A DNA stretch of 16,349 nucleotides from Acidobacteriota bacterium (GCA_021784615.1 JAJYHU010000067.1:1-16349), one strand, 5' to 3'; positions 1-7,651 are shown, counted from the first letter of the stretch. The notes: generated by a model not told the origin, from the sequence alone. Numbers and translations: made by a program.

Positions 1-65
1 TCTGGGAAGCCTTGTCAATGGCAAACCGGTGGCAATCGGGGCGTTTCTTTTACCTCGCGCGGATG

Positions 66-74
66 TGCTAGAAT
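66..74 (+). promoter_or_regulatory. Candidate extended -10 promoter for the VWA gene pair
   Basis: The bases TGCTAGAAT read as an extended -10 element: a TG one base before the hexamer TAGAAT, which matches TATAAT at five of six positions. The expected -35 area near 44-51 is only T-rich (TTTCTTTT), which is tolerated in extended -10 promoters. It lies about 75 bases before the first start codon, leaving room for a short leader. This is pattern matching only; no transcript evidence is available. Confidence 0.4.
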
Positions 75-150
75 AATCCTGGGCTTACTCAAGCGCACAA
101 GTCAAAAGCAGGTATGGAGCCTTGGGTAAGGACTTGAGAAAGGTGCGTGG

Positions 151-1167
151 ATGTCAGGTCACTCCATGTGGCGCGCACTTCGGGTGGGGCTGTTCCTGCT
201 TGCCGTTTGGGGCGTCAGCGGTGCGCTGAATCCGGGCTTTTCAGCAAATGGAAAAAATAATTCGCATCCTGACAACGGCAAAGGAACCGGCAACATCGTC
301 ATTCGCCGGCCGTCCATCCCCTCGACGCCCATCCAGGTGAATGTTGACAGGGTGATTGTTCCAGTCACAGTTACCGACCCCTATGACCGCATCGTGACGG
401 GCCTCGATAAGGACAACTTTCAGGTGTTTGACGACAAAGTGCGGCAGAAAATCCTGTCCTTCTCAAGCGAAGACGCTCCCATCGCGGTCGGCATGATTTT
501 TGACACCAGCGGTTCAATGTCAGACAAGATTCAGAAATCGAAGGAGGCAGCGCTTCAGTTCTTTAAGACATCTAACCCTGAGGATCAATTTATGCTGGTC
601 ACCTTTAACAACCGTCCGTATCTGCTTTCGGATTTGACGTCCAATTATGAGAATCTGCTGGACCGGTTGCTTTTTGTGAAGTCCGGCGGAAGAACCTCTT
701 TACTGGACGCCATCTATCTGGGGCTTGCCGAGATGAGGAAGTCGGCGACCAGGCGGAAGGCGTTATTGGTGATCTCGGACGGCGGCGACAACCACAGCCG
801 CTACACGTCGCGCGATATCAAAAGGGCGGTCAAGGAATCCGACGTCCAGATTTATTGCGTGGGCATTTTTGAATCCCCCGCCGGGCGGATGCGCACGCCC
901 GAAGAGGCTGCCGGTCCAAGCCTGCTCGCGGAATTATCCGCGATTTCAGGCGGTCGGATGTTCAGCGTCGAGGACCCTGATGAGTTGCCGGATATTGCGC
1001 AAAAAATTTCCATTGAACTCCGCAATCAATACGTCATCGCGTATAATCCTTCCAACCTTGTACGCGACGGGCGCTGGCGGCGCATCAAAGTCAAGCTTCA
1101 CCCGCCTCGCGGGCTGCCACCTCTGCAAGTTTACGCTCGGACCGGATATTATGCTCCTACTCAATAA
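151..1167 (+). CDS. Secreted VWA-domain protein (VWFA-related Acidobacterial domain family)
   Basis: The 338-residue product starts with a positively charged n-region and a hydrophobic stretch (about residues 7-25) that looks like a signal peptide, so it is probably exported. A segment around residues 65-105 (VPVTVTDPYDRIVTGLDKDN) is the beta-rich part typical of the acidobacterial family. The VWA domain follows from about residue 111, with a complete metal-ion-dependent adhesion site DTSGS at 118-122, a later GGRTS threonine and an SDGGD acidic loop. The C-terminus carries the family's RNQYVIAYNP and GYYAP motifs. An AAGGTG lies just before the ATG at 151. It overlaps the next gene by 17 bases and the two proteins are paralogous. 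The family is greatly expanded in Acidobacteriota and its partners and role are unknown; protein or metal-dependent ligand binding outside the cytoplasm is inferred from the fold. Confidence 0.88.
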   Translation: MSGHSMWRALRVGLFLLAVWGVSGALNPGFSANGKNNSHPDNGKGTGNIVIRRPSIPSTPIQVNVDRVIVPVTVTDPYDRIVTGLDKDNFQVFDDKVRQKILSFSSEDAPIAVGMIFDTSGSMSDKIQKSKEAALQFFKTSNPEDQFMLVTFNNRPYLLSDLTSNYENLLDRLLFVKSGGRTSLLDAIYLGLAEMRKSATRRKALLVISDGGDNHSRYTSRDIKRAVKESDVQIYCVGIFESPAGRMRTPEEAAGPSLLAELSAISGGRMFSVEDPDELPDIAQKISIELRNQYVIAYNPSNLVRDGRWRRIKVKLHPPRGLPPLQVYARTGYYAPTQ

Positions 1168-2197
1168 GAAGGCATTTGCACCGCGCAAAATGCGCGCAGC
1201 TATAATCCTCTGTTTTGTGGCTTTCGTGATTGCGTCGGTTCCCGTGCTGGCGCAAGGCTTGAAGCCGGGCAATCCCACCACGCCGCAGCCCAGGAAGCAC
1301 GGCGGCCAGTACAAAATCAATGTCAACGTGAACCTGGTGGTTCTCCACGCGACCGTTCTGGACAAAAAAGGAAACATGGTCAACAACCTGACCAAGAACG
1401 ATTTTCGCGTTCTCGAGGACGGCCAGCAGCAACAATTAGCGGTGTTCAGCCACGCCGACATCCCGGTCACGATGGGGATCGACATTGACGACAGCGGCAG
1501 CATGCGAGACAAGCGGCCTTCCGTTACCGCGGCGGCTTTGACCTTTGTCAAGACCTCCAACCCGGACGATCAGGTGTTTGTCGTCAACTTTAACGACGTC
1601 TACTACCTGGACACTCCCGGAAATTTCGCCTCCAACATGGAGGAACTGAAAGCCGCCTTAAGCAAGATTGATTCCCGCGGCGGCACCGCGCTCTACGATG
1701 CTGTTTACGCCTCTCTCGACCATCTGAAGCTGGGCAACCGGGACAAGAAAGTTCTGCTGGTCATCACCGACGGCGACGACAACGCCAGCCGCTATTCATT
1801 TGATGAGCTGCTGAAGTACGCCCAAAAATCGAACGCGGTCATCTACTGCATTGGATTGCTGGGCGAGGAGCATCCGGGCGGGCTGTTCAGGCTCCACGGA
1901 GGCGAAGCCAAGCGAGCGTCCAAGATTTTGAAAGAACTCGCCCGAGCCACGGGCGGCCAAGCCTATTTCCCCAAATCGCTCGACGAGGTTGAGCCCACCT
2001 GCGTCCGGATCGCTCACGATATCCGCGACCAATATACCCTGGGATATTATCCGACCAACCAGCAGAAGGACGGCACGTTCAGAAGGGTCGAAGTGGAACT
2101 GGTTGGGCACGCCGCCCACGAGCATTACCAAGTCCGAACTCGCCCGGGCTATTACGCGCCCAAGGCGGGAGAGCAAACGGTTGCCGCGGGACGGTAG
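1151..2197 (+). CDS. Second secreted VWA-domain protein, tandem paralogue
   Basis: The frame is open far upstream, but residues before 1151 are only the shadow of the preceding gene. The ATG at 1151 gives 348 residues beginning with a basic n-region (KKAFAPRK) and a hydrophobic core ending VPVLAQ near residue 35, a convincing signal peptide. An ATG at 1190 is a possible alternative that keeps the same core. The mature part has the same order as its neighbour: a beta-rich segment (residues 56-105), a VWA domain with the MIDAS D-x-S-x-S at D113, S115 and S117, a GGTALYDAV threonine, a TDGDDN acidic loop, and C-terminal RDQYTLGYYP and RPGYYAP motifs. The 17-base overlap with the upstream stop suggests translational coupling. 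Both products probably act in the same envelope process, which cannot be named from sequence. No clear terminator follows. Confidence 0.87.
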   Translation: MLLLNKKAFAPRKMRAAIILCFVAFVIASVPVLAQGLKPGNPTTPQPRKHGGQYKINVNVNLVVLHATVLDKKGNMVNNLTKNDFRVLEDGQQQQLAVFSHADIPVTMGIDIDDSGSMRDKRPSVTAAALTFVKTSNPDDQVFVVNFNDVYYLDTPGNFASNMEELKAALSKIDSRGGTALYDAVYASLDHLKLGNRDKKVLLVITDGDDNASRYSFDELLKYAQKSNAVIYCIGLLGEEHPGGLFRLHGGEAKRASKILKELARATGGQAYFPKSLDEVEPTCVRIAHDIRDQYTLGYYPTNQQKDGTFRRVEVELVGHAAHEHYQVRTRPGYYAPKAGEQTVAAGR

Positions 2198-2544
2198 CCG
2201 TGCGCCCGACCAGCCAACTCCCCTTCGGAGTCTGTGTGAAAGCCCGGGTTGCATGTCATTTCGAGGAGCCGAAGGGCGACGAGGAATCTCGCAGGAGCGT
2301 GCTTTCAAGGCTAGATTCCTCGCGGAGTTTATCCTGAGCCCCTTCACTTCGTTCGGGGCTATTCGCAAGCGGGGGGTAAATGGGATCGGAATGACGCGGC
2401 GGGGAGCAGTTTTCACATAGACCCCTTCCGGGCGCGGCGCGGCTCATCCACGCGCTTTGATTGAGCTATCTCTCAGCGCCAACGTGGTAATACGGGCTGA
2501 CCCCTCCTTGCATCTCGGGTCCGGCCAAAGTACACTCCAATCCC
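2198..2544. other. Intergenic region with a repeat-like element, no gene seen
   Basis: This 347-base gap separates the VWA pair from the GT-C gene. Open frames in it are short, overlap the palindromic repeat and have no recognisable product. A small hairpin (ACTCC at 2217-2221, GGAGT at 2227-2231) follows the VWA stop but lacks a T-tract. I could not find a convincing promoter for the downstream gene; TTGAGC at 2461-2466 has no good -10 at normal spacing. Confidence 0.6.
2255..2395. repeat. Palindromic REP/MITE-like element
   Basis: The outer arms GTCATTTCGA (2255-2264) and TCGGAATGAC (2386-2395) are inverted copies with one mismatch. Inside, CGAGGAATCT (2280-2289) pairs perfectly with AGATTCCTCG (2313-2322). 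A third hairpin is made by AGCCCC (2337-2342) and GGGGCT (2355-2360) around a TTCGTTC loop region. Such 'GTCATTCCGA...GAGGAATCT' palindromes are, from general experience, frequent dispersed intergenic repeats in Acidobacteriota and related metagenomic genomes. It carries no coding sequence and would fold into a branched hairpin. Whether it is mobilised in trans (by a RAYT-type enzyme or a transposase) cannot be told from a single copy. Confidence 0.6.
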
Positions 2545-4182
2545 GTGAAATCAATGACACAGCCGGAAAACAAACTGAAAAGACCTGAGTGGAAGCTCAC
2601 GGCAATTGTTTTCGGCGTTGCGGCTGCCGTTCTGTGGTGGCTGGCGGCCCGGCGTTTTTTTCTTACCCTTGACGAAGGCATTTACCTTGCAGGCGCTGAA
2701 CGCATTCTTCACGGCCAGGTTCCATACCGTGATTTTTTCGTTATTACAGGTCCTGGGAGTTTCTGGATCCACGCCGCCCTATTGAAATTGCTGGGACCGA
2801 CCCTGGCCCACGCCAGGCTGGCCCTGGTAATGGATTTGGCTTTTCTGACTGGAGCAGTTTATTGGCTCACAACACGGCTGGCCCGGAGATCGTTCGCGCT
2901 TGGCGTGGCCTTCTTTTTCTTCGCGTTTGAAACCAGACCGCTTTTTCGGCTCTACTCGAACCACCGATGGGACAGCGGGGCGTTCGCGATTCTGGCTGTG
3001 GTCCTTGTCTTTTGGGGCACGGAGGACCCTCGGGCCTCCTCCTTCTTCGCGGCGGGACTGGCGGCCGCGGCCGCGGCCTGGATTACTCCCTCGATGCTGG
3101 CGCTGGTTGTGGTTATGGGAATCTGGCTGGCCATCAACAAGGAATTACGAAGCAAGTTGTTGCCCTACACGCTGGGATTGGGACTTTGCTCGATTGCCGC
3201 AGGGGGAGTTTTGTTTTTCCAGGGTGGCCTGGTTCCGATGTTCCACGATTTAGCGTGGACATCCACCCATTATCCCTCGGCCAATCGCGTCCTTTACGGA
3301 TACGGAGCCATCCCGTCCGGAGGGCTTGCCGCCCTTCTTGCAGGAGCATCGCTCAGCCAGTCGCTGGCGCGGACAACGGGGCTCCTCTCCGTGCTTCTGC
3401 CGCCGCTTCTGCCGCTGGCGGTTTACTTTGCGTGGCTGGTCCGGCGCTGGCGCGGCTCCGATTTCGACCAGCGGGAAAAACTGGCGACGCTGCTGCTGAT
3501 GGCATCCTTCGCGATGGTCATCTCGACTTACCCTCGCTGGTCAGCCGATCAGTTGCTGTTTATCGCTCCCATCTTTTACGTCCTGGCAGCCTATCTTTTA
3601 GATCGCTTCCTGAAGCCAAAAGCCTTGCGGACGGCGGCCTTTGCATGCCTTCTGGGGCTGGGAGTTTCGGCGCTCGCTTACTCAGTCCTCCAGGTTCGGT
3701 CCGAACCAACCCTTGAAACCCGGGTGGGCCGCTTGCGCGCTGTTCCGGCTGACCAGGCTCTCGTCGAGTTTGTCAGCCGGCGGATTCAGCCCGGCGATTC
3801 CCTGTTCGTTTATCCCTACCTGCCGATTGTCTACTTCCTGACCGGTGCCCGGAATCCCACTCGTTACTCTTTTTTGCAGCCTGGGATGATGGGCGCGCAC
3901 GCAGATTCAAACGCGATCGACGATCTGCGCGCCCATCCGCCCAAGTGGATATTCTACTTCAAAATTCCCCCGCCAACTTTTCAAGGCATATGGCCCAGCG
4001 CCAACCCCCAGGCCCTCGAGGAAACCTCCATCGACCAATACATCCGCGCGCACTACCGCCCCGTGGACGTTTTGCAACATCCAGTCGCGGAATTCTATAT
4101 TCTGACGCGGGACGAATATCAGGAGGAAACGCCTGAGAAGGTTTTTGGGGAGCGGCTATCACCGCGAGGCAACAGGGATTAG
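2545..4182 (+). CDS. GT-C superfamily membrane glycosyltransferase (ArnT/PMT-like)
   Basis: The product is about 545 residues, starting at GTG 2545; an ATG at 2554 is equally possible and neither has a clear ribosome-binding site. After a first membrane segment (about 18-36) comes the loop with TLDEGIYLAGAERIL (acidic pair D43, E44) and then the family-typical G-x-x-PYRDFF (residues 57-65) and TGPGSFW. These resemble the catalytic first periplasmic loop of ArnT/PMT-type enzymes that transfer sugars from polyprenyl-phosphate donors. Many hydrophobic segments follow up to about residue 385, then a soluble C-terminal domain of roughly 160 residues, presumably periplasmic. The gene converges on hpnI and shares 24 bases with it. 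Donor and acceptor are unknown. The position beside hpnI and two half-size ArnE/ArnF-like transporters suggests a role in modifying an exported lipid, but that is inference. Confidence 0.72.
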   Translation: MKSMTQPENKLKRPEWKLTAIVFGVAAAVLWWLAARRFFLTLDEGIYLAGAERILHGQVPYRDFFVITGPGSFWIHAALLKLLGPTLAHARLALVMDLAFLTGAVYWLTTRLARRSFALGVAFFFFAFETRPLFRLYSNHRWDSGAFAILAVVLVFWGTEDPRASSFFAAGLAAAAAAWITPSMLALVVVMGIWLAINKELRSKLLPYTLGLGLCSIAAGGVLFFQGGLVPMFHDLAWTSTHYPSANRVLYGYGAIPSGGLAALLAGASLSQSLARTTGLLSVLLPPLLPLAVYFAWLVRRWRGSDFDQREKLATLLLMASFAMVISTYPRWSADQLLFIAPIFYVLAAYLLDRFLKPKALRTAAFACLLGLGVSALAYSVLQVRSEPTLETRVGRLRAVPADQALVEFVSRRIQPGDSLFVYPYLPIVYFLTGARNPTRYSFLQPGMMGAHADSNAIDDLRAHPPKWIFYFKIPPPTFQGIWPSANPQALEETSIDQYIRAHYRPVDVLQHPVAEFYILTRDEYQEETPEKVFGERLSPRGNRD

Positions 4183-5310
4183 TTTGCCTTTACGAACGTA
4201 GAATTCCACGCCGCTCCAGCAAACGCGGTTTTGCGTAAAACTCATAGCCCAAACCGCAAAGGCGACCGCATCCCACAGCGGAATGAGCCACCACTTCCGG
4301 CGCACCAAGGGGTCCTTGAGACCCCAGACCGCAACCGTCCATGCCATGGCAAGCCGTGTGATGAGGTATGCCCCGAGAAACACCGCCGCCCAAGACCAAG
4401 CCTGATGAAAGAACGCCGCAGCCACCACCCACGGCAGACCTTGCGAGAAAATCCTCCCGAAGTGGCCCCGCGGACGAGAATTGCGAACACCCACGGCCCA
4501 GCGTAACTGGTGCTTAAAGAAACCAAAAGTCCCCTCTGAAGCAGGGACGGTCCACACTGTATAAGGAATCAGTTCAACCCGGCGGCCCTTTGCGGCAATG
4601 CGCTTTCCCAATTCGTAATCATCTGAAAACGAATCGGCAATCGCCTCAAAGCCTCCGATTTCCGCCAGCGCCTCCGCGCGAACGGCCATCGTCGCCCCCA
4701 GCGCAAATTTGACCCCTTCCAACTGACGCGCGACAAGAACACCGGGGAAAAAGTCCGAGGTCACGCCAATCGCCTCAAGCTCCGGACCCAAGCGTGACTC
4801 CGGATTAACCAGGTACGGGCAGGTGACGGCCCCTACAGCGGGGGTTCGAAACGGGGACACAACAGCCCGCAGGTAATCAGGACCGACTCGGATGTCGCTG
4901 TCGCTCACAACCAGGATTTTATAGCGGGCTTCTCGGTTCAGGCGGCACAGCTTGCGAACCTTGTCATTTGAACCGCAAAAGGAAGAGCCGATCAGCAGCC
5001 GGATGGATCGGCGGGGAAAATCCTGAATCAGCTTTTCGATGACGGGCACGGCCGGATCATCCGCATCATTCACGCCAAAGAGGATCTCGTATTCAGGATA
5101 GTCAAGGTTGCAGAAACTCGAGAAGTTCTCGTAGCTTTCCTGCTCCGCCCCGCGAACCGGCTTCAGAATGCTGACCGGAGGCAAAAAGTCGAAATTTGTT
5201 TTTGCGGGACGACGGAAATAAGACCAGGAAATATAAACAGCCGCCAAATAATAGAGGAGCGGGAGCAAAGCGCCGACCGAAATTACCCATTCCGCGATCA
5301 GTCGAAGCAT
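4159..5310 (-). CDS. hpnI: Hopanoid glycosyltransferase HpnI (GT21 family)
   Basis: This 383-residue enzyme matches the ceramide-glucosyltransferase-like GT21 fold used by HpnI. An N-terminal membrane segment (about 8-28) is followed by PPVSILKPVRG (44-54), the D1 region NDADDP (81-86), the DSD metal/nucleotide-sugar motif (137-139), the acidic SFSDDYELG (228-235) and the signature Q-x-x-RW (268-271), then C-terminal membrane segments. In Burkholderia, genetic work places HpnI at transfer of N-acetylglucosamine from UDP-GlcNAc to bacteriohopanetetrol on the cytoplasmic membrane. It is the last gene of an operon-like run, starting 12 bases after the second EamA gene; an AGAGGG about nine bases before the ATG supports the start. 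Its last 24 bases are antisense to the end of the GT-C gene. HpnK, which deacetylates the HpnI product in Burkholderia, is absent from this window. Confidence 0.9.
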   Translation of the reverse strand: MLRLIAEWVISVGALLPLLYYLAAVYISWSYFRRPAKTNFDFLPPVSILKPVRGAEQESYENFSSFCNLDYPEYEILFGVNDADDPAVPVIEKLIQDFPRRSIRLLIGSSFCGSNDKVRKLCRLNREARYKILVVSDSDIRVGPDYLRAVVSPFRTPAVGAVTCPYLVNPESRLGPELEAIGVTSDFFPGVLVARQLEGVKFALGATMAVRAEALAEIGGFEAIADSFSDDYELGKRIAAKGRRVELIPYTVWTVPASEGTFGFFKHQLRWAVGVRNSRPRGHFGRIFSQGLPWVVAAAFFHQAWSWAAVFLGAYLITRLAMAWTVAVWGLKDPLVRRKWWLIPLWDAVAFAVWAMSFTQNRVCWSGVEFYVRKGKLIPVASR

Positions 5311-5322
5311 TCCATCAACCCT

Positions 5323-5697
5323 CTATGCAGCACAGAGAATCGCCACTCCGATACAGACGATCAACACCCCAATCCATCGCGTCTTGTCAACGTGTTCGCC
5401 GAGAAGAAACTGCGCACCCATCGTCCCCACAATGTAACTGGAGGCTGTTGCGGGCACCACCAAACTGACGTTAGCCCAAGATAGCAAGGCAAGCAATGAG
5501 AAAAACGCGACGGCCATCAGTCCGATTCCCAGCCACATCCAGCCGATTTGAAAAGACCGGCCAATCGTCCTCGCCAAATTGCGCGGGGTAAAACTTTTGA
5601 CCTCACCCGTCTGCTTCATCGCCACCGATAGCGCGATATCGCCGCCCTGCCCGGTCAGAACAATAATTCCGATGAATAGCGCGGTGCGCAAGCTCAT
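5323..5697 (-). CDS. Half-size EamA/DMT-family transporter subunit B
   Basis: The ATG at 5697 is chosen because it forms an ATGA overlap with the stop of the upstream gene; an upstream in-frame ATG at 5751 would lie inside that gene. The product has 124 residues and about four membrane helices (roughly 4-25, 52-74, 77-99, 106-123). It keeps the half-size EamA pattern: GDIALSVAMK near residue 19, LSWANVSLVVPATA around 72-85, FLLGEHV and a final helix with GVLIVCIGVAI. It is clearly paralogous to the preceding gene, so the two probably form a heterodimer, as ArnE and ArnF do when they flip undecaprenyl-phosphate-aminoarabinose. Lying between hpnJ and hpnI, a hopanoid or lipid-linked sugar is a reasonable substrate guess, but an SMR-like exporter of another compound is not excluded. 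Confidence 0.8.
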   Translation of the reverse strand: MSLRTALFIGIIVLTGQGGDIALSVAMKQTGEVKSFTPRNLARTIGRSFQIGWMWLGIGLMAVAFFSLLALLSWANVSLVVPATASSYIVGTMGAQFLLGEHVDKTRWIGVLIVCIGVAILCAA

Positions 5698-6110
5698 CCG
5701 CTTTGCCTCGTGTTCGGGTGAGTTCCACCCACCAGGAAAACTCCCACGCAAATCAGTGCGACTCCCAGCCAGCGGACGGGCGGAACGTATTCGCCGAGAA
5801 AAAAATATCCCATTACGGCCACCAGAACGTAGCCCACGGCGGAAGCAGGCGAAACGTAACTGAAATCAGCCCAGGAGAGGACAAGCAGGTAGGAAATAAA
5901 AAACAGAAGCAGCATGGCAATCCCCAGCCAGACGCTTCCGTTGGTGAACGCATTTATGAAAAAATGCAGAACCCCATGGAAGGACCACGCGTCGAGTCCC
6001 CCGAGTTTCTTCATGCCGCGGCTAAGCAAGACATCTCCCGAGGAGCCGAATATCACCATCAGCGCCAGCAAGACGTAGGTTTTGGTCCGCAGCGTTTTCC
6101 GTTCAGTCAT
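5694..6110 (-). CDS. Half-size EamA/DMT-family transporter subunit A
   Basis: The 138-residue product has about four membrane helices (roughly 11-30, 59-80, 85-106, 112-129), the size and layout of ArnE/ArnF and small multidrug resistance proteins. Recognisable EamA features are GDVLLSRGMK (25-34), LSWADFSYVSPASA (78-91), the FLGEYVPPVRW turn and a last helix GVALICVGVFLVGG. It starts 21 bases after hpnJ stops and its stop overlaps the next gene's ATG in an ATGA, so the two half-transporters should be made in a fixed ratio. There is no good ribosome-binding site, consistent with read-through coupling from hpnJ. Function in moving a hopanoid or its sugar precursor across the membrane is inferred from context only. 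Confidence 0.8.
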   Translation of the reverse strand: MTERKTLRTKTYVLLALMVIFGSSGDVLLSRGMKKLGGLDAWSFHGVLHFFINAFTNGSVWLGIAMLLLFFISYLLVLSWADFSYVSPASAVGYVLVAVMGYFFLGEYVPPVRWLGVALICVGVFLVGGTHPNTRQSG

Positions 6111-6131
6111 GCACTGCCATGCGTTTTGGGT

Positions 6132-7640
6132 CTAAGGGTTCGACGGCGGACCCGATGCCAGATCGATTGCAGGCGCGGAAAGCGTGGACCGCTCTTGAGG
6201 ATCCTTGCGGGCGAACTTCCAGCGCTCGCCCCGCAGGCGGAGAAATTGCACCGCCTCGTGATAGAGCCGCTTGCGCTCGTTCGAATCCCATAAGGCTTTG
6301 CGCATGATGCGCCACGCCACCCGCGGGCGGAAATAGTATTCATCATAAAAGCGATTCACGGATGCCATCATCTGTTCGAGCCCGAGGCCCGGGTACTCAA
6401 GGTGCGGCAACTGGTGCCCATTGGCATCGGACATAGGCTGGTCCGCCAAATAAGAGCTCTGAAGCATCTGACCGTACAACTCGGTTCCCGGGTAGGCGTG
6501 AGCGATGGAAACCTGAATGGTCTCGGTATCAAGCTCTTTCGCAAAATCAATGGTCCGCTGGATGGTTTCCGGTGTTTCCCCCGGAAGTCCGATAATGAAA
6601 TCGCCGTGGATCGCAATACCGACCTTCTTGCAGTTTTTTGCAAACGTGCGCGCCATTTCAAGCGTGGCGCCTTTTTTGATGTTCTTCAGAATCTGAGCGT
6701 CGCCCGATTCAAAACCCACAATAAACAAGCGGGCGCCGGCGTCAGCCATGGCTTTCAGCGTCTCATAGTCGCTATGGACGCGAGCCGTGCAGGACCATCG
6801 GAACCCGAGCGGCTTGAATCGCTTGCACAACTCCAACACCCGCTCTTTGCGAATGTTAAAGGTATCGTCGTCAAAAAAGAACTCTTTCGCTTGCGGAAAC
6901 AGTTTGAGGGCCTGCTTGACTTCCGCCGCCATGTTGTCGGCTGAACGCACCCGCCAAGCATGTCCCGAGAGCGTCTGCGGCCACAGGCAGAAGGTGCAAA
7001 GGGCGGGACATCCGCGCGATGAATAGAAGGCCACAAAGGGATGAAGCAGAAAAGGCACGTTGTAGTTCTCAATCACCAGATCGCGCTTATAGACTTCCGT
7101 CGCAAAGGGCAACCGGTCCAAATCCGCCGTCTGCAACTCCGGACGGGGTGCGTTGTGGACTACCTCCCCATCTTTGCGATAGGTGGCCCCCAGAATTTCG
7201 CTGAGGGGCTTGCCTTGCGCAAACTCAACCACGGCATAATCGAATTCGCCGCGAACCACAAAGTCGATGTCTTCGCTCGCCAGCAGGCTTTCCGTAGGCT
7301 TCACCTGCACCGGCGGGCCCACAAAAGCCACCTTCAGGCCCGGCTTGGCCTCCTTCATCATGCGAATCAGACGCAGGTCGTTCTGGAAACCCACGTGTGA
7401 CGTGAAAAGAACAACAAAATCGTAATCACGTGAGATCGTTACCGTCTGGGCGGGAGTGGTTTTGTGAGGCGCGGCGTCAAGAAGGCGGCTTCCAGGCAAC
7501 ATGCCCGCCGGATAAGCCAGCCAAACCGGATACCAGTAGGATTCAATTTCACGCGTAGCTGGCCAGCGCGAGCTTGCACCGCCATCGAACCCCTCGAAGC
7601 TTGGAGGATTCAACAACAGCGTTTTCATGACAGACGGCAT
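6132..7640 (-). CDS. hpnJ: Hopanoid-associated B12-binding radical SAM protein HpnJ
   Basis: The 502-residue product has the distinctive HpnJ N-terminus (NPPSFEGFDGGASSRW, 11-26; ESYWYPVWLAYPAG, 33-46). A cobalamin-binding-like Rossmann region follows to about residue 150, then a radical SAM domain with CPALCTFC supplying C211, C215 and C218 for the 4Fe-4S cluster. FFFDDDTFN, the GFESGD segment and HGDFIIGLPGET are typical of the B12-dependent radical SAM fold. In Burkholderia, HpnJ is needed to convert glucosaminyl-BHT to BHT cyclitol ether, a ring contraction. The start at 7640 is supported by AGGGAG five bases upstream; ATG 7628 would give the more usual MKTLLL start. It heads the run hpnJ-eamA-eamA-hpnI. 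HpnP, a related enzyme that methylates C-2 of hopanoids, is less likely because of the N-terminal motif. Confidence 0.9.
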   Translation of the reverse strand: MPSVMKTLLLNPPSFEGFDGGASSRWPATREIESYWYPVWLAYPAGMLPGSRLLDAAPHKTTPAQTVTISRDYDFVVLFTSHVGFQNDLRLIRMMKEAKPGLKVAFVGPPVQVKPTESLLASEDIDFVVRGEFDYAVVEFAQGKPLSEILGATYRKDGEVVHNAPRPELQTADLDRLPFATEVYKRDLVIENYNVPFLLHPFVAFYSSRGCPALCTFCLWPQTLSGHAWRVRSADNMAAEVKQALKLFPQAKEFFFDDDTFNIRKERVLELCKRFKPLGFRWSCTARVHSDYETLKAMADAGARLFIVGFESGDAQILKNIKKGATLEMARTFAKNCKKVGIAIHGDFIIGLPGETPETIQRTIDFAKELDTETIQVSIAHAYPGTELYGQMLQSSYLADQPMSDANGHQLPHLEYPGLGLEQMMASVNRFYDEYYFRPRVAWRIMRKALWDSNERKRLYHEAVQFLRLRGERWKFARKDPQERSTLSAPAIDLASGPPSNP

Positions 7641-7645
7641 AGAAA

Positions 7646-7651
7646 CTCCCT
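7646..7651 (-). promoter_or_regulatory. Ribosome-binding site of hpnJ
   Basis: On the minus strand AGGGAG lies five bases before the ATG at 7640. It decides between this start and the in-frame ATG four codons later at 7628, for which the spacing would be too long. Confidence 0.5.

Noticed and set aside
869..1150. N-terminal extension of the second VWA gene back to 869
   Set aside because: It overlaps the first VWA gene completely, its translation is Arg/Ser/Pro-rich and unlike the family, and the signal peptide begins at 1151.
946..1560. 204-residue minus-strand open frame across the VWA genes
   Set aside because: It spans two genuine coding regions in antisense and its composition is not protein-like.
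2217..2231. Terminator after the second VWA gene
   Set aside because: The five-base stem has no following T-tract.
5698..5751. Longer start for the second EamA protein
   Set aside because: The extra 18 residues lie inside the upstream gene and are not membrane-like; the ATGA overlap at 5694-5697 is the natural start.
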